Counted from the stretch's first letter, positions 51,797 to 61,585 are shown. The stretch: 64,000 nucleotides of DNA from Nocardioides sp. zg-DK7169 (GCF_013155365.1 NZ_JABJRA010000015.1:1-64000), one strand, 5' to 3'. Numbers and translations are program-made. The notes: generated from the letters alone by a model not told the origin.

Positions 51797-52804
51797 ATGA
51801 CAGCCAGCTCCCGACCCGTGCGCTGGGGCATCCTGGCCACCGGGAAGATCGCCCACTCCTTCGCCCGTGACCTGCGCCTGGTCCCCGGGACCGAGCTCGT
51901 GGCGGTCGGGTCGCGCCGCGAGGAGTCCGCGCGCCGCTTCGCGGCCGAGTACGACGTACCGCACGCCCACGGCAGCTACGCCGACCTGGTCGCGGACCCC
52001 GACGTCGAGGTCGTGTACGTCGCCAGCCCCCACGCCCTGCACCTGGAGCACGCCCGGCTGGCCTTCGAGGCCGGCAAGCACGTCGTGTGCGAGAAGCCGC
52101 TGACGCTCTCGCGCGCCGAGGGCGAGGAGATGGTGCGCCTGGCCCACGAGCACGACCGGTTCCTGATGGAGGCGATGTGGACCGCGACCCACCCGGTCGT
52201 GCGCCGGCTGGTCGCCGAGGTCCACGCCGGGCGCTTCGGCACCCCGCACCAGCTGCACGCCGAGCTCGGCTTCCGCGTCGACGTGCCGCCGCAGGACCGG
52301 ATGCTCAACCCCGACCTGGGCGGCGGCGCGCTGCTCGACATGGGCGTCTACCCGCTGACCTTCGCCCACCTGCTGCTCGGCGAGGCCACCGAGCTGCGCG
52401 GTGTGGCCACCCTCTCCCCCGCGGGCATCGACCTCGACGTCGCGATCACCGGGCGCTACCCCGGCGGCGCGCTGGCCACGATGGGCGCCTCGATGACCTC
52501 GTGGTCCTCGCGCACCGCCTCCCTCGCCACCGACCTCGGGCGCCTGGTCGTGGAGGACTTCCACCACCCCGCCACCGCCCGCTTCGTGCCGTACGACGAG
52601 GACGGCCCCGGCGAGCCGGTCGTGCTGAGCGGCGCGGAGCCGGTGATCGGGCGCGGCTACGGCAACGAGGCGGCCGAGGCCGCTCGCTGCATCCGCGAGG
52701 GGCTGCGCGAGAGCCCGCTGGTCCCCCACCACCAGACGCTCACCCTGCTGGGCCAGCTCGACGACCTGCGCGCGCAGATCGGGGTGTCCTACCCCGGCGC
52801 CTGA
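51797..52804 (+). CDS. Gfo/Idh/MocA-family oxidoreductase
   Basis: This 335-residue NAD(P)-dependent dehydrogenase has the Rossmann start WGILATGKIAHSF, the family motif HVVCEKPLTLSRAEGEEM and the C-terminal domain segment PDLGGGALLDMGVYPLTFAHLLLG. Substrates are usually sugars or cyclitols; the exact one is unknown. TAGGGT lies six bases before the ATG. Its last 16 bases overlap the converging response-regulator gene. Confidence 0.88.
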   Translation: MTASSRPVRWGILATGKIAHSFARDLRLVPGTELVAVGSRREESARRFAAEYDVPHAHGSYADLVADPDVEVVYVASPHALHLEHARLAFEAGKHVVCEKPLTLSRAEGEEMVRLAHEHDRFLMEAMWTATHPVVRRLVAEVHAGRFGTPHQLHAELGFRVDVPPQDRMLNPDLGGGALLDMGVYPLTFAHLLLGEATELRGVATLSPAGIDLDVAITGRYPGGALATMGASMTSWSSRTASLATDLGRLVVEDFHHPATARFVPYDEDGPGEPVVLSGAEPVIGRGYGNEAAEAARCIREGLRESPLVPHHQTLTLLGQLDDLRAQIGVSYPGA

Positions 52805-53442
52805 GCCCGCAGGTAGCGCACCACGGCCAGCACCCGGCGGTGCGCGGCGTCGTCGTCGGGGCGCAGCCCGAGCTTGGCGAAGATCCGCTGGGTGTGCTTC
52901 TCCACCGCGCCCCCGGTGACCACCATGGTCTCGGCGATCGCGGCGTTGGACCGGCCCTCGGCCATCAGCACCAGCACCTCGCGCTCGCGCGGCGTCAGCG
53001 AGGCGACCGGGTCACGGCGGCGCCCCATCAGCTGGCGCACCACCTGCGGGTCCAGCGCGGTCCCGCCGCCGGCGACGGTCTCCAGGTCGGCGAGGAAGGT
53101 GTCCAGGTCGGCGACCCGGTCCTTGAGCAGGTAGCCCACCCCGCCCTCGCCGGCCGCGAGCAGGTCGTCGGCGTAGGAGGCCTCGACGTACTGCGACAGC
53201 ACCAGGACCCGGGCCGCGGGCCAGGCCCGGCGCACCTCGACGGCGGCGCGCAGCCCCTCGTCGGTGTGCGTCGGGGGCATCCGCACGTCGACGATCCCGA
53301 GGTCGGGACGCTGCTCGAGCACCGCGGCGACGAACGACGGCCCGTCCCCCACCGCGGCGACCACCTCGTGACCCGCCTCCGCCAGCAGCAGCTGGAGCCC
53401 CTCGCGCAGGAGGAAGGAGTCATCGGCGACGACGATCCTCAT
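52789..53442 (-). CDS. NarL/LuxR-family response regulator
   Basis: This 217-residue response regulator has an N-terminal receiver (MRIVVADDSFLLREGLQLLL with DD acidic pair; phospho-Asp in LGIVDVRMPP; Lys in GYLLKDRV) and a C-terminal LuxR-type HTH (SLTPREREVLVLMAEGRSNA). It overlaps the histidine kinase stop by four bases (ATGA). Target genes are unknown. Confidence 0.92.
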   Translation of the reverse strand: MRIVVADDSFLLREGLQLLLAEAGHEVVAAVGDGPSFVAAVLEQRPDLGIVDVRMPPTHTDEGLRAAVEVRRAWPAARVLVLSQYVEASYADDLLAAGEGGVGYLLKDRVADLDTFLADLETVAGGGTALDPQVVRQLMGRRRDPVASLTPREREVLVLMAEGRSNAAIAETMVVTGGAVEKHTQRIFAKLGLRPDDDAAHRRVLAVVRYLRAQAPG

Positions 53443-54728
53443 CCGGCCCCCAGGGGGATCCGCGCGGTCAGGACCGTCGGCCCGCCGCCCGGCGAGTCGA
53501 CGTCGAGGCGACCCTCGGCCGCGGCGACCCGCTGGGCGAGGCCGGACAGGCCCAGCCCCTTCGCCGGGTGCGCCCCGCCGACGCCGTCGTCCTGGACGCG
53601 CACCACCAAGTCGCCGGCGTCCTCGCAGACCTCGAGGCGCGCGCAGGACGCGGCGCTGTGCTTCGCGACGTTGGTGAGCGCCTCGCTGGCCACGAAGTAC
53701 GCCGTGGTCTCCACGTGCGGGGCCAGCGCGGCCTGCTCGGGCACCTGCACCCACGCCTCGACCGGGACGGCGCTGCGCGCGGCGAGGTCCTCCAGGGCGA
53801 CCCGCAGGCCGCGGTCGACCAGCAGCGGCGGGGCGATGCCGCGGGAGAGCCGGCGCAGCTCCTCGACGGTCTCGCGGGCCTGCTCGAGCGCCCCGTCGAT
53901 GGTCGCGCCCACCCCGGCGGGGTCGCGGTCGAGCTGGCGGCGGGCCCGGCCCAGGTCCATGCTCAGCCGCACCAGCCGCTGCTGCGGGCCGTCGTGGATG
54001 TCGCGCTCGAGGCGGCGCAGCGAGGCGGCCTCCGCCTCGCGGGCGGCGGTGCGGCCGTCCTCGACCCGGCGCACCTGCGCCTGGAGGTCGGCGCGGCCCG
54101 AGAGCAGCACCCAGGCGGTGCCGGCGTTCAGCAGGGTGACCAGCCGGACGGCGTACGGCAGGGTCAGCGCGGCGATCGCGCCGACGGCGAGGTTGAGCAG
54201 GCTCTCGGCCACCCGCCCGGAGCCCAGGCCGAGCAGCTCGGCGAGCCCGCCCTCGTCCCCGGCCGGCAGGAACACCTGCCAGGCCCAGTAGGTCAGCCCG
54301 CCGAGCGCGACGGCCCACCACAGGACCGTCACTGCGAACGCCAGCGTCCCCGTGACCAGCCCGACCACGCACCACGCCACGTCGAGCCATGACTGCGGGT
54401 CGCGCAGCGACGTCATGCCGCGGCGCCAGATCCCGGAGCCGCGGGGGGCGCACAGGTACGCCGGGGTCGGCGCCGGGCGCCCGAGCATCGCGCGCTGGCG
54501 GTACCGCTCGAGCCGGGCGACGCCACGGGCGACCTGGGTGGCCAGCGCCAGCAGCAGCACACCGCCGACCACGACCGAGAGCCCGACGCCCAGGGCCAGG
54601 TCCACCACCACCAGCACGAACGCCGGCACGGCCAGGGCGAACGCCGACACGGCGTACGTCGACTCCAGCAGCACCCGTCGTACGCCGCGGGGCGGGTCGG
54701 TCCTCATCACGTTCATCGTCTCGTCCAT
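53439..54728 (-). CDS. Sensor histidine kinase (DesK/NarL-partner type, HisKA_3)
   Basis: This 429-residue kinase has about six TM helices in its N-terminal half (YAVSAFALAVPAFVLVVVDL and others). The phospho-His is in LERDIHDGPQQRLVRLSMDL, typical of the HisKA_3 group. The ATPase domain shows SEALTNVAKHSAA and DDGVGGAHPAKGLGLSGL. No extracellular sensor domain is seen, so the stimulus may act in the membrane. The ATG at 54728 (MDETMNVMRTD) is taken; two upstream in-frame ATGs are possible. Confidence 0.88.
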   Translation of the reverse strand: MDETMNVMRTDPPRGVRRVLLESTYAVSAFALAVPAFVLVVVDLALGVGLSVVVGGVLLLALATQVARGVARLERYRQRAMLGRPAPTPAYLCAPRGSGIWRRGMTSLRDPQSWLDVAWCVVGLVTGTLAFAVTVLWWAVALGGLTYWAWQVFLPAGDEGGLAELLGLGSGRVAESLLNLAVGAIAALTLPYAVRLVTLLNAGTAWVLLSGRADLQAQVRRVEDGRTAAREAEAASLRRLERDIHDGPQQRLVRLSMDLGRARRQLDRDPAGVGATIDGALEQARETVEELRRLSRGIAPPLLVDRGLRVALEDLAARSAVPVEAWVQVPEQAALAPHVETTAYFVASEALTNVAKHSAASCARLEVCEDAGDLVVRVQDDGVGGAHPAKGLGLSGLAQRVAAAEGRLDVDSPGGGPTVLTARIPLGAG

Positions 54729-54844
54729 GGCCACCATGCTGGTCGCGCGCGGCCCTGCGCACGATCCTGCCAGCACCCGTCCTCGGGGTGGGGCCAGCCC
54801 GACACGCTGCCCGTGGTTGGGGCCGGACCCCTAGGGTGTGAGGC

Positions 54845-56272
54845 GTGCCGAACAACCTCGTGATCGTGGCCAACCGGCTCCCTGTCGATCGGGTGGAGCA
54901 GCCCGACGGCACCCCCGGTTGGCGTCTGTCCCCCGGCGGCCTCGTGACCGCCATCGAACCCGTGATGCGCGCCAACGACGGCGTCTGGCTGGGCTGGCCG
55001 GGTGGCACCGACGAGGACCTCGAGCCGTTCGAGCACGACGGCATGAACCTGGTGCCGATGTCGATGAGCGCCCAGGAGGTCGAGCGCTTCTACGAGGGGA
55101 TGAGCAACGCCACCCTGTGGCCGCTCTACCACGACCTCGTCGCCAAGCCGCAGTTCCACCGCGAGTGGTGGGACTCCTACGTCGCGGTCAACCGCCGCTT
55201 CGCGGAGAAGGCCGCGGCGCTGGCCGCCGAGGGCGCGACGGTCTGGGTCCACGACTACCAGCTCCAGCTGGTCCCGCAGATGCTGCGCGAGCTGCGCCCG
55301 GACCTGCGCATCGGGTTCTACCTGCACATCCCGTTCCCGCCGGTGGAGCTGTTCCAGCAGCTGCCGTGGCGCCGCCAGATCCTCGAGGGCCTGCTGGGTG
55401 CCGACCTGGTCGGCTTCCAGGGCACCGGCGCGGCGCAGAACTTCGTGCGCCTGGTGCGCCAGCGCGTCGGGCACAAGACCCACCGCGACCTGGTCTACCT
55501 CCCCGACGGCCGCACCGTGCGAGCGCACGCCTTCCCGATCTCGATCGACTCCCAGGGCTTCGAGAAGCTGGCCACCTCGCCGTCGGTCATCGAGCGTGCG
55601 AGCGCGATCCGCGAGGCCCTCGGCAACCCCCGCAAGGTCTTCCTCGGCATCGACCGCCTCGACTACACCAAGGGCATCTACGCCCGCCTGCGCGCCTACG
55701 CCGAGCTGATCCAGGAGGGTCACGTCGACGTCGAGGACGCGGTGTTCGTGCAGGTCGCGGTGCCCTCGCGCGAGCAGGTCGAGCAGTACCGGATCCTGCG
55801 CGACGACATCGACCGCCTCGTCGGGCGCATCAACGGCGACCTGGGCCGCATCGGGCGCCCCGCGATCAGCTACCTGCACTCCTCCTACCCGCGCGAGGAG
55901 ATGGCCGCGCTCTACCGCGCCGCCGACATCATGGTCGTCACGCCCTACCGCGACGGCATGAACCTCGTCGCCAAGGAGTACGTCGCGTGCCGCACCGACG
56001 CGACCGGTGCGCTGGTGCTCTCCGAGTTCGCCGGGGCGGCCGACGAGCTGCGCCAGGCGTGGCTGGTGAACCCCTACGACATCAACGGCATGAAGGCCGC
56101 CCTGCTCGACGCCTACCGCGCCGACGCCAAGGAGTCGACGCGCCGGATGAAGGCGATGCGTCGCACCGTCACCCAGCACGACGTCGCCCGCTGGGCGGAG
56201 AGCTTCATGACCGAGCTGGCCGACGTCCGCATCGATCACGGGAAGACGGTGCGCCCGCCCGCGCATTCCTGA
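54845..56272 (+). CDS. otsA: Trehalose-6-phosphate synthase
   Basis: This 475-residue GT-B glycosyltransferase joins UDP- or ADP-glucose to glucose 6-phosphate. Key segments are VIVANRLPVDR, WVHDYQLQLVPQMLRELRP, FYLHIPFPPVELF, FLGIDRLDYTKGI and PYRDGMNLVAKEYVACR. It provides the substrate of OtsB; together they make trehalose for osmotic and desiccation protection. TAGGGT lies seven bases before the GTG start, and the gene stands in its own unit. Confidence 0.96.
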   Translation: MPNNLVIVANRLPVDRVEQPDGTPGWRLSPGGLVTAIEPVMRANDGVWLGWPGGTDEDLEPFEHDGMNLVPMSMSAQEVERFYEGMSNATLWPLYHDLVAKPQFHREWWDSYVAVNRRFAEKAAALAAEGATVWVHDYQLQLVPQMLRELRPDLRIGFYLHIPFPPVELFQQLPWRRQILEGLLGADLVGFQGTGAAQNFVRLVRQRVGHKTHRDLVYLPDGRTVRAHAFPISIDSQGFEKLATSPSVIERASAIREALGNPRKVFLGIDRLDYTKGIYARLRAYAELIQEGHVDVEDAVFVQVAVPSREQVEQYRILRDDIDRLVGRINGDLGRIGRPAISYLHSSYPREEMAALYRAADIMVVTPYRDGMNLVAKEYVACRTDATGALVLSEFAGAADELRQAWLVNPYDINGMKAALLDAYRADAKESTRRMKAMRRTVTQHDVARWAESFMTELADVRIDHGKTVRPPAHS

Positions 56273-56287
56273 CACACTGCGCGAGCC

Positions 56288-57373
56288 ATGAAGTCTGCTC
56301 GGGCGACGACGCGCCCTGCCTTGCCGTCGCTCGCGCTCCCGTTGGTCCTGCTGGTCCTGGCACTGCTGGTCGGCCTGCTCGCCGCGCTGCCCCCGCTGGG
56401 TGCCTCTCCCGCGCACGCCGCGGGGGCCAAGCGCCCGGTGCGGGTGATGTTCGTGGGCGACTCGATCACCCACGGGCGCACCGGCGACACGACGTACCGC
56501 TACTGGGTCTGGCGCGCCCTGGCCCAGCAGGGCGTCCCGGCGCACTTCGTCGGGCCGCAGACCGCGCTGAGCGGCGGGGAGACCTACCTGCGCACCGACC
56601 TGGGCTTCGAGACCGCCCATGCCGCGGCAGGCGGCTCGACCTACGCCGACCACCTGCCGCTGCTGCGCGCGCGGGTGCGCACCCACCGCCCGGACGTGAT
56701 CGTGCTGGGCCTGGGCTTCAACGACGCCCGTGCCCACCGCGCCCCCGAGATCCTGGCCGACGTGCGCCGCTACGTCCGACGGGCCTGGCGCATCGACCCG
56801 CGGATCCGCTTCGTGCTCAACGAGGTGACCACCAGCACCGCGACCAAGGCCTTCACCAACGCCCGCCGCCTCGCCGTGAACGAGCGGCTGCACCGGCTCG
56901 CCGCCCGCGACGGGCGCCTCGAGGTGGCCCGGATCGTCTCGCGCGGCCCGCAGTCCTGGCGCCCCGAGCTGTACACCTACGACGGCACCCACCCGACGCC
57001 GACCGGCGAGACCAGCGTCGCCCAGGGCGTCGTGGCGGCCCTCCACGCGCACGGCGTCCTCCCGCAGGTCCCCCGGGTCTTCCGCCAGCAGACCTGGAAG
57101 CCCGGCCTGGGCGTGCAGGACGTCGCGGTGGACGGCCTCGAGCTGGTCGCGACCGTCGCCGAGCGGCGCACGGTCACCGCCAGCGCGGTGCAGGTGCTCG
57201 TCCTCGACCCCTCCGGCGCGACCGTGGCCAGCAGCGAGTGGACCCGCGACGCACGGGTCACGCTGAGCGTGCCCGGGCCCGAGCGCTACCGGCTGCGCGT
57301 GGTCGCCGCGCGCGGCACGATGACCGGCGCCCCCGGACCGGTCACCCCGGTCGTCGTCGGCGCGACCGGCTGA
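56288..57373 (+). CDS. Secreted SGNH/GDSL-family hydrolase
   Basis: This 361-residue secreted protein has a signal peptide (hydrophobic run LALPLVLLVLALLVGLLAAL, cleavage near SPAHAAGA). The SGNH blocks are present: Ser in VMFVGDSITHGRTG, Gly/Asn in VLGLGFNDAR, and Asp/His in TYDGTHPTPTGE. It should cleave acyl esters outside the cell. The last about 95 residues form a beta-rich domain of unknown role. It follows otsA after 15 bases but is probably unrelated. Confidence 0.88.
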   Translation: MKSARATTRPALPSLALPLVLLVLALLVGLLAALPPLGASPAHAAGAKRPVRVMFVGDSITHGRTGDTTYRYWVWRALAQQGVPAHFVGPQTALSGGETYLRTDLGFETAHAAAGGSTYADHLPLLRARVRTHRPDVIVLGLGFNDARAHRAPEILADVRRYVRRAWRIDPRIRFVLNEVTTSTATKAFTNARRLAVNERLHRLAARDGRLEVARIVSRGPQSWRPELYTYDGTHPTPTGETSVAQGVVAALHAHGVLPQVPRVFRQQTWKPGLGVQDVAVDGLELVATVAERRTVTASAVQVLVLDPSGATVASSEWTRDARVTLSVPGPERYRLRVVAARGTMTGAPGPVTPVVVGATG

Positions 57374-57392
57374 TCCCCCGGGGGTCCCTCGG

Positions 57393-58949
57393 TCAGCCCA
57401 TCGGTGCGGCCGAGCCGTGCCGGGTGACCGGTCGCATCACCTGCTCGATCTCGCGGCGCAGCCGCTCGCCGGGCACTCCCCAGCCCGCCTCGTAGCCGTA
57501 GATCTCGCGCAACGAGCTCGTGGACCGGGTGCAGTCCGCCAGGTCGATGTCGTCGGGGCCGATGAGGGCGGGGTGGGCCACCCCGACCGCCTCGGCGACC
57601 TTGAGCAGGTCGCGGCGCAGGGCCAGCAGGTAGTGGGCGGCCCGGTCGGCCTTCAGCGTCGGGTCCAGCGCCCGGCCCAGGCGCGGGTCCTGGGTCGCGA
57701 CGCCGGTCGGACACCGGTCGGTGTGGCACTTCTGGGCCTGGATGCAGCCGATCGAGAGCATCGCCTCGCGCCCGACGTTGACCATGTCCGCCCCGAGCGC
57801 GAAGGCGACCACGGCGTTCTCGGGCACGCCCAGCTTGCCGGCACCGATGAAGGTGACGTCGTCGGCGAGGCCGGCGGCGGCGAAGCGGCGGTAGACCTCG
57901 GCGAACGCGATCCGGAACGGGTAGGCCACCGAGTCCGCGAAGACCATCGGCGCCGCGCCGGTGCCGCCCTCGCCGCCGTCGATGTTGACGAAGTCGACCC
58001 CGCGCCCGCCGCGCGCCATCTGCTCGACCAGGTGGTCCCAGAACGTCAGGTCGCCGACCGCCGACTTGATCCCGACCGGCAGCCCGGTCTCGGCGGCCAG
58101 CAGCTCGACGAAGTCGAGCATCGAGTCGACGTCGTGGAAGACCTCGTGCCGGCTCGGCGAGGCGCAGTCCTCGCCCGGGGTGATGCCGCGTGTCTCGGCG
58201 ATCTCGGCCGTCACCTTCGCGGCGGGCAGCATCCCGCCGAGACCGGGCTTCGCGCCCTGGGACAGCTTGATCTCCAGGGCCCGCACCGGCGCCGAGGCGA
58301 CCAGGTCCTTGAGCCGCGCCAGGTCGAAGCGGCCGCGCTCGTCGCGGCAGCCGAAGTACGACGTACCGATCTGGAAGACCAGGTCCCCGCCGTTGCGGTG
58401 GTACGGCGAGAGCCCGCCCTCGCCGGTGTTCTGCAGCGCCCCGGTGGCGGCGGCGCCGCGGTTGAGTGCCTCGATCGCCTGGCGCGACAGCGAGCCGAAG
58501 CTCATCCCGGAGATGTTCACGACCGAGCCCGGCCGGAACGCCCGGGCGCGCCCGCGGGCGGCGCCGAGCACCTTGCCGGCCGGCAGCGGCACTCCCTCCT
58601 CGGCGTGCCGGCCGGTCCCGGCGCCGGGGCCGGCGAAGGTGCGGTGCTTGATGACCACCTGGCCGCTGACGTTCTCGACGTCGTTGTCGGTGCCGAAGCC
58701 GAAGTAGGAGTTCTCCCCCTTCGCCGAGGCGTAGACCCAGCGCCGCTGGTCGCGGCTGAAGGGCCGTTCCTCGTCGTTGGAGGTGACAATGTACTGGCGC
58801 AGCTCGGGGCCGAAGCGCTCGAGCTGGAAGCGCAGGTGCCCGATCACGGGGTAGTTGCGCAGGATCGCGTGCTTGCGCTGCACCAGGTCGTGCACGGCGA
58901 CGGCACCCAGCGCGGCGGTGCCGGCGGCGGCGGTTCGGGTCCACTTCAT
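57393..58949 (-). CDS. FMN-binding glutamate-synthase-family protein
   Basis: This 518-residue protein has the glutamate-synthase FMN barrel: ISGMSFGSLSRQAIEALNRG, EIKLSQGAKPGLGGMLPA, VDFVNIDGGEGGTGAAPMVF and GADMVNVGREAMLSIGCIQA. Cluster Cys residues CIQAQKCHTDRCPTGVA match the [3Fe-4S] site. The N-terminus has a hydrophobic segment that may anchor it to the membrane. It lacks the glutaminase domain, so its ammonia source or real reaction is unclear. It converges on the SGNH gene. Confidence 0.88.
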   Translation of the reverse strand: MKWTRTAAAGTAALGAVAVHDLVQRKHAILRNYPVIGHLRFQLERFGPELRQYIVTSNDEERPFSRDQRRWVYASAKGENSYFGFGTDNDVENVSGQVVIKHRTFAGPGAGTGRHAEEGVPLPAGKVLGAARGRARAFRPGSVVNISGMSFGSLSRQAIEALNRGAAATGALQNTGEGGLSPYHRNGGDLVFQIGTSYFGCRDERGRFDLARLKDLVASAPVRALEIKLSQGAKPGLGGMLPAAKVTAEIAETRGITPGEDCASPSRHEVFHDVDSMLDFVELLAAETGLPVGIKSAVGDLTFWDHLVEQMARGGRGVDFVNIDGGEGGTGAAPMVFADSVAYPFRIAFAEVYRRFAAAGLADDVTFIGAGKLGVPENAVVAFALGADMVNVGREAMLSIGCIQAQKCHTDRCPTGVATQDPRLGRALDPTLKADRAAHYLLALRRDLLKVAEAVGVAHPALIGPDDIDLADCTRSTSSLREIYGYEAGWGVPGERLRREIEQVMRPVTRHGSAAPMG

Positions 58950-58987
58950 CCTCCCCGAGTACCCCGTCGTGGGGGTAGCGTGCCCGG

Positions 58988-60163
58988 ATGGACCTGATCC
59001 CGAAGCCCGAGCAGGTCGTCTCGGCGGCAGGCAACGTCGCCCACAAGCTCCTCTACGGCGGGGTCGCCGACCTGCGCCCGATGCCGCGCACCCTGATCGA
59101 CGAGGGCCCGCAGCGCCAGGTCCACCACTACGCCCCGGACCCCGACGTCGAGAGCGACCCCGGCGACCCGGTCCTGCTGGTCACCCCGCTGGCCGCCCCC
59201 GCCCTCTGCTTCGACCTGCGCCGCGGCTGCTCGCTGGTGGAGCACCTGGTCGGGCAGGGACGCGCCACCTACCTCGTCGAGTACGGCGCGGTGTCCTTCG
59301 GCGAGCGCCACCTCGGCATGGAGCACTGGGTCGACGAGGTGGTCGCGGAGGCGATCCGGGCGGTCTCCGAGCACGCCGGCGGGCGCCCGGTGCACGTGGT
59401 CGGCTGGAGCCTGGGCGGCATCTTCGCGCTGCTCACCGCCGCCGACGACCCGGACCTGCCGATCGCCTCGCTCGCCGTGCTGGGCACCCCCACGGACGTG
59501 TCGCTGGTGCCGCTGGTCGCCCCGCTGCGCCCGCTGCTGCGCCTCACCGAGGGCCGCGGGCTGGTGACCCGGGCGTACCGCGCGATCGGCGGGGCGCCGC
59601 AGCCGGTGGTCCGCTGGGCCTTCCAGCTCTCCTCGTTCCAGAAGCTGGTGACCAAGCCGCTCGCCGTGGCGGTCAACCTCGACGACACCGAGTTCCTGTC
59701 CCAGATCGAGGCGGTCGACCGGTTCACCTCCGCCATGGTCGCCTACCCGGGGCGCAGCTTCGGGCAGCTCTACCACCGCTTCCTCAAGGCCAACATGCTC
59801 GTCACCGGCGCCATGGAGCTCGGCGGGCGCACCATCTCGCTGTCCTCGATCACCGCCCCGGTCCTGGTCTTCGCCGGCGCCGACGACGCGATCGCGCCGG
59901 TCAAGGCGGTCCAGGCGGTGCTCCCGCACCTCTCCGGCTCCCCCGACGCCCGCTTCGAGGTGGTGCCCGGTGGCCACCTCGGCATGCTGACCGGCCGCGG
60001 GGCGCGCGACAGCACCTGGGTCGTGCTCGACGAGTGGCTCACCGAGTGGTCGGGGCGCGCGCCGCGCCGGCGCCGCCGCAAGGCACCCCGCGGAGGCACC
60101 GGGATCGGCACCAACCCCGAGCGCCGCCACGGCTCCGGCGGCTCGCGCGCGCTCGCCCGCTGA
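58988..60163 (+). CDS. Alpha/beta-fold hydrolase, PhaC-like
   Basis: This 391-residue protein resembles class III polyhydroxyalkanoate synthases (PAAPALCFDLRRGCSLVEHL-like LVTPLAAPALCFDLRRGCSL, GMEHWVDEVVAEAI). Its nucleophile elbow is VVGWSLGGIFAL, with Ser in place of the catalytic Cys of PhaC. The Asp is in FAGADDAIAPVKAVQ and the His in VVPGGHLGMLTG. It is therefore more likely a hydrolase or acyltransferase than a polymerase. TAGCGT lies six bases before the ATG. It is divergent from the FMN protein. Confidence 0.82.
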   Translation: MDLIPKPEQVVSAAGNVAHKLLYGGVADLRPMPRTLIDEGPQRQVHHYAPDPDVESDPGDPVLLVTPLAAPALCFDLRRGCSLVEHLVGQGRATYLVEYGAVSFGERHLGMEHWVDEVVAEAIRAVSEHAGGRPVHVVGWSLGGIFALLTAADDPDLPIASLAVLGTPTDVSLVPLVAPLRPLLRLTEGRGLVTRAYRAIGGAPQPVVRWAFQLSSFQKLVTKPLAVAVNLDDTEFLSQIEAVDRFTSAMVAYPGRSFGQLYHRFLKANMLVTGAMELGGRTISLSSITAPVLVFAGADDAIAPVKAVQAVLPHLSGSPDARFEVVPGGHLGMLTGRGARDSTWVVLDEWLTEWSGRAPRRRRRKAPRGGTGIGTNPERRHGSGGSRALAR

Positions 60164-60226
60164 GCCCGCTGCGCCCGCTGCGCCGAACCCCGCACGGCGG
60201 TCCTCGCGCGCCGTTAGCCTGCGCCC

Positions 60227-61585
60227 GTGAGCACCCCCGTGGCCCGGCACACCCCGGACACTCCGCCGCCGTCCGGCCCGTCCGGCCTGCCCCGTCGGGT
60301 CCGCATCGGCTACGGCGCGGGCTCGGTCGCCACCGGCGCCTTCGGCACCGTGCCGGGGCTGATGCTGCTGCCCTACCTGACCGACGAGATCGGCCTCGCC
60401 GCGTGGCTGGCCGGCGTCGTGGTCTTCGCGCCCAAGGCCTGGGACGTGCTCCTCAACCCGGTCGCGGGGCGGATCAGCGACCGCAGCAGCGACCCCCGCG
60501 GCCCGCGCCGCCCGTGGCTGCTGCGCGCGGGCGTCGCGCTCGCGGTCACCTTCGCGCTCGTCTTCGCCGCCCCCGCCATGCCGGTCGCGCTCGAGACGGC
60601 CTGGGTGCTGGTGATGTTCCTGGCCTGCGCCTCGGCGTACGCCTTCTTCCAGGTGCCGTTCGTCTCGATGCCCGCGGAGATGACGCCGTCCTACGACGAA
60701 CGCACCCGGCTGATGACCTGGCGGGTGGCGATCCTGGCGCTGACGATCCTGGTGGCGGGCGCGAGCGCGCCGCTGATCCGCGACGAGGTGGGCGGCCGCG
60801 ACGGCTACCGGCTGATGGGCGTCGTGATGGCGCTGGTGATCCTGGCGGGAGCCCTCGCGGCGTACCGCGGCACCCGCAGCGCCCCGGTCGGCGCGGTGCA
60901 GCCCGGCGCCGGCTCGCTGCGCGACCAGCTGCGCATCGTCTCGGCGGCGCGGGACTTCCGGCTGCTGCTGACCACGTTCGTGGTGCAGGCGCTCGCGGTG
61001 GGCTGCGTGCTCGCCGGCGTGGACTACCTCGCCGAGGACGTGCTGGACAGCCCCGGCGCCGTGACCGTGCTCTTCGCCTGCTTCGTGGCGCCGGCGCTGC
61101 TGCTGACGCCGGTCTGGGCGGCGGTGGGCCAGCGGGTCGGCAAGAAGGCGGGGTACGTCGTGTCCTCGCTGCTGCTCGCGGCGGGCTCCGCGGTGGCCGT
61201 GCTCGCCGGCTCGGCCCCTGCCGGGGTCCTGTTCGCCGCGGTCGCGGTGAGCGGGGTCGGGTACGCCGGGTGCCAGGTCTTCCCGCTGGCGATGATGCCC
61301 GACGCCGCCGCGCTCGACGCCCGCCGCACCGGCAGCAACCGGGTCGGGGTCTACACCGGCGTGTGGACGGCGGGCGAGACCTTCGGCCTGGCCCTCGGAC
61401 CGGCGGTCTTCGCGCTGGTCCTCCAGCTCGGCGACTACCGCTCCGGCAGCGGTGCGGCCCAGCCCGACTCCGCGCTCACCGCGATCGTCATGGGATTCTC
61501 GCTGCTGCCCGCCGCGCTGGTGCTGCTCAGCCTGTGGTGGCTCGCCCGCTACTCCCTCGACGCCTCGGAGGTCGACCCCGCATGA
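60227..61585 (+). CDS. MFS transporter, glycoside-pentoside-hexuronide-like
   Basis: This 452-residue protein has about 12 TM helices and GPH/MelB-like features: MLLPYLTDEIGLAAWLAGVV, KAWDVLLNPVAGRISDRSSD and PFVSMPAEMTPSYDERTRLM. Substrates of this branch include sugars and related solutes coupled to cations. Its stop overlaps the next gene (ATGA), so it is co-translated with the lyase-like gene and may import its substrate. TAGCCT lies six bases before the GTG start. Confidence 0.85.
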   Translation: MSTPVARHTPDTPPPSGPSGLPRRVRIGYGAGSVATGAFGTVPGLMLLPYLTDEIGLAAWLAGVVVFAPKAWDVLLNPVAGRISDRSSDPRGPRRPWLLRAGVALAVTFALVFAAPAMPVALETAWVLVMFLACASAYAFFQVPFVSMPAEMTPSYDERTRLMTWRVAILALTILVAGASAPLIRDEVGGRDGYRLMGVVMALVILAGALAAYRGTRSAPVGAVQPGAGSLRDQLRIVSAARDFRLLLTTFVVQALAVGCVLAGVDYLAEDVLDSPGAVTVLFACFVAPALLLTPVWAAVGQRVGKKAGYVVSSLLLAAGSAVAVLAGSAPAGVLFAAVAVSGVGYAGCQVFPLAMMPDAAALDARRTGSNRVGVYTGVWTAGETFGLALGPAVFALVLQLGDYRSGSGAAQPDSALTAIVMGFSLLPAALVLLSLWWLARYSLDASEVDPA

